A DNA stretch of 64,000 nucleotides, taken from assembly GCF_016765635.1 (NCBI RefSeq), contig NZ_JAESVD010000009.1:62001-126000 (forward strand). Reading direction: 5' to 3'. The translations under genes were made by a program, and so were the position numbers. The notes beneath the pieces are model-generated. The model did not search any database and was not told where the DNA came from. It saw nothing but the letters and a program-made list of their open reading frames with translations. Shown here one piece after another: positions 63,329 through 64,000 of this stretch (its first letter is position 1; every line of letters starts with the position of its first letter). The DNA comes from Shewanella schlegeliana. GTDB taxonomy: Bacteria > Pseudomonadota > Gammaproteobacteria > Enterobacterales > Shewanellaceae.

Positions 63329-64000
63329 ATGTATAGCTTCGATTATTACAACCCAACACATATCAGCTTTGGTGAAGGTAAAATTGCCGAGTTAGATAAC
63401 TTAATACCACAAGATGCAAAAGTATTAGTTCTGTTTGGCGGTAATAGCGCCAAAAGCACAGGAACACTGGATGAAGTAAAAACAGCCCTTAAACAGCGTA
63501 GCGTCGTTGAATTTGGTGGCATCGAGGCTAACCCTACTTACGAAACATTAATGCAAGCTGTAGAAGTGGTAAAACAGCAAGATATCGACTTCCTCCTCGC
63601 CGTTGGCGGTGGTTCGGTTATTGACGGTACTAAGTTCGTTGCCGCTGCTGCGCTATTTGATGGTGAACCATGGGATATTCTTTTAAGCTGGGGCGCTAAG
63701 GTCACTCAAGCTATGCCGTTCGGCACTGTATTAACCTTGCCAGCAACGGGCTCTGAAATGAACAGTGCTAGTGTGGTCACCCGCAAAGAATTTCAAGCTA
63801 AGCTGTCTTTTATGAGCAACCATGTTTTCCCTAAGTTCTCAGTATTAGACCCGAGTAAAACCTTCACCCTGCCCGAGCGCCAAGTTGCCAATGGTGTTGT
63901 CGACGCCTTTATCCACATCACAGAGCAATACCTAAACTACCCAGTTAATGCACCTGTTCAAGACAGGTTTGCCGAAGGCTTACTGCAAACCCTCATTGAA
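63329..64000 (+). CDS. Iron-containing alcohol dehydrogenase (YqhD/BDH type), 3'-truncated
   Basis: The ATG at 63329 has AGGA upstream, and the frame runs off the right edge after 224 codons. The start YNPTHISFGEGKIAELDNL, the NAD(P)-binding VLFGGNSAKSTG and LAVGGGSVIDGTKFVA, and the LPATGSEMNS segment are typical of the NADPH-dependent YqhD/butanol dehydrogenase group. FGG(N/G)S matches the NADPH-preferring members. The metal His ligands would partly lie beyond the window; Asp and His are seen in GVVDAFIHITEQYL. Reduces aldehydes. Confidence 0.88.
   Translation, partial: MYSFDYYNPTHISFGEGKIAELDNLIPQDAKVLVLFGGNSAKSTGTLDEVKTALKQRSVVEFGGIEANPTYETLMQAVEVVKQQDIDFLLAVGGGSVIDGTKFVAAAALFDGEPWDILLSWGAKVTQAMPFGTVLTLPATGSEMNSASVVTRKEFQAKLSFMSNHVFPKFSVLDPSKTFTLPERQVANGVVDAFIHITEQYLNYPVNAPVQDRFAEGLLQTLIE

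Overview
The window reads as a chromosomal segment of a marine gammaproteobacterium, most likely Shewanella or a close relative. The basis is gene content and order as I know them: gmk, rpoZ, spoT, ridA, trmH, an AMP-binding acyl-CoA synthetase, a Na/Ca exchanger, recG and a DUF3014 gene in a row; typA divergent from a glnA with NtrC/sigma54 control; a yihY-pip-dtd block; and DUF2959 and DUF418 proteins. No rRNA, tRNA, CRISPR array, prophage or complete insertion sequence was seen. Both edges cut genes: an enolase-superfamily gene on the left and an iron-containing alcohol dehydrogenase on the right.

Layout. 1-12 kb is accessory metabolism: an ArsP-like permease carrying a Met/Cys-rich 14-residue tandem repeat, a PLP decarboxylase, an amidohydrolase, a CoA-transferase, a 266-bp MITE-like element, a sugar-1-kinase/nucleotidyltransferase pair and a DUF805-like protein. 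12.5-23.1 kb is the core block from gmk to DUF3014. 23.3-40.9 kb is a 17.5-kb co-oriented aryl polyene (APE) operon with mostly overlapping or closely spaced genes. 41-50 kb holds housekeeping and membrane genes (rhodanese, dtd, pip, yihY, DUF2959, a polyferredoxin, DUF418) separated by three islands of stacked short palindromes. 50-57.5 kb holds pdxY, a DsbB-propeller fusion with a newly called 55-aa partner, typA and glnA. 57.7-64 kb is accessory again: a small membrane protein plus membrane-anchored XRE regulator, an Asp-box propeller protein, a PrnB-like/kynureninase-like pair divergent from an Lrp regulator, and the truncated dehydrogenase.

How the APE genes work together (inference from known APE systems). 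An aromatic amino-acid lyase makes an aryl acrylate. The ApeH ligase loads it on one of two ACPs. KS/CLF and a second KS, with ketoreductase and two dehydratases, build the polyene. A thioesterase, a glycosyltransferase-acyltransferase fusion, a LolA-like protein, an MMPL exporter and a lipoprotein handle release, lipid attachment and export to the outer membrane. Two genes are additions to the basic APE set: the ammonia-lyase and a flavin enzyme with the complete halogenase signature (WxWxIP plus a well-placed Lys), which suggests a halogenated, xanthomonadin-like pigment.

The most unusual local structure is just upstream of the APE thioesterase. A 131-bp unit is repeated three times. Each copy is a 44-codon micro-ORF that copies the start of the thioesterase, ends in a TGA overlapping the next ATG, and supplies the next Shine-Dalgarno.
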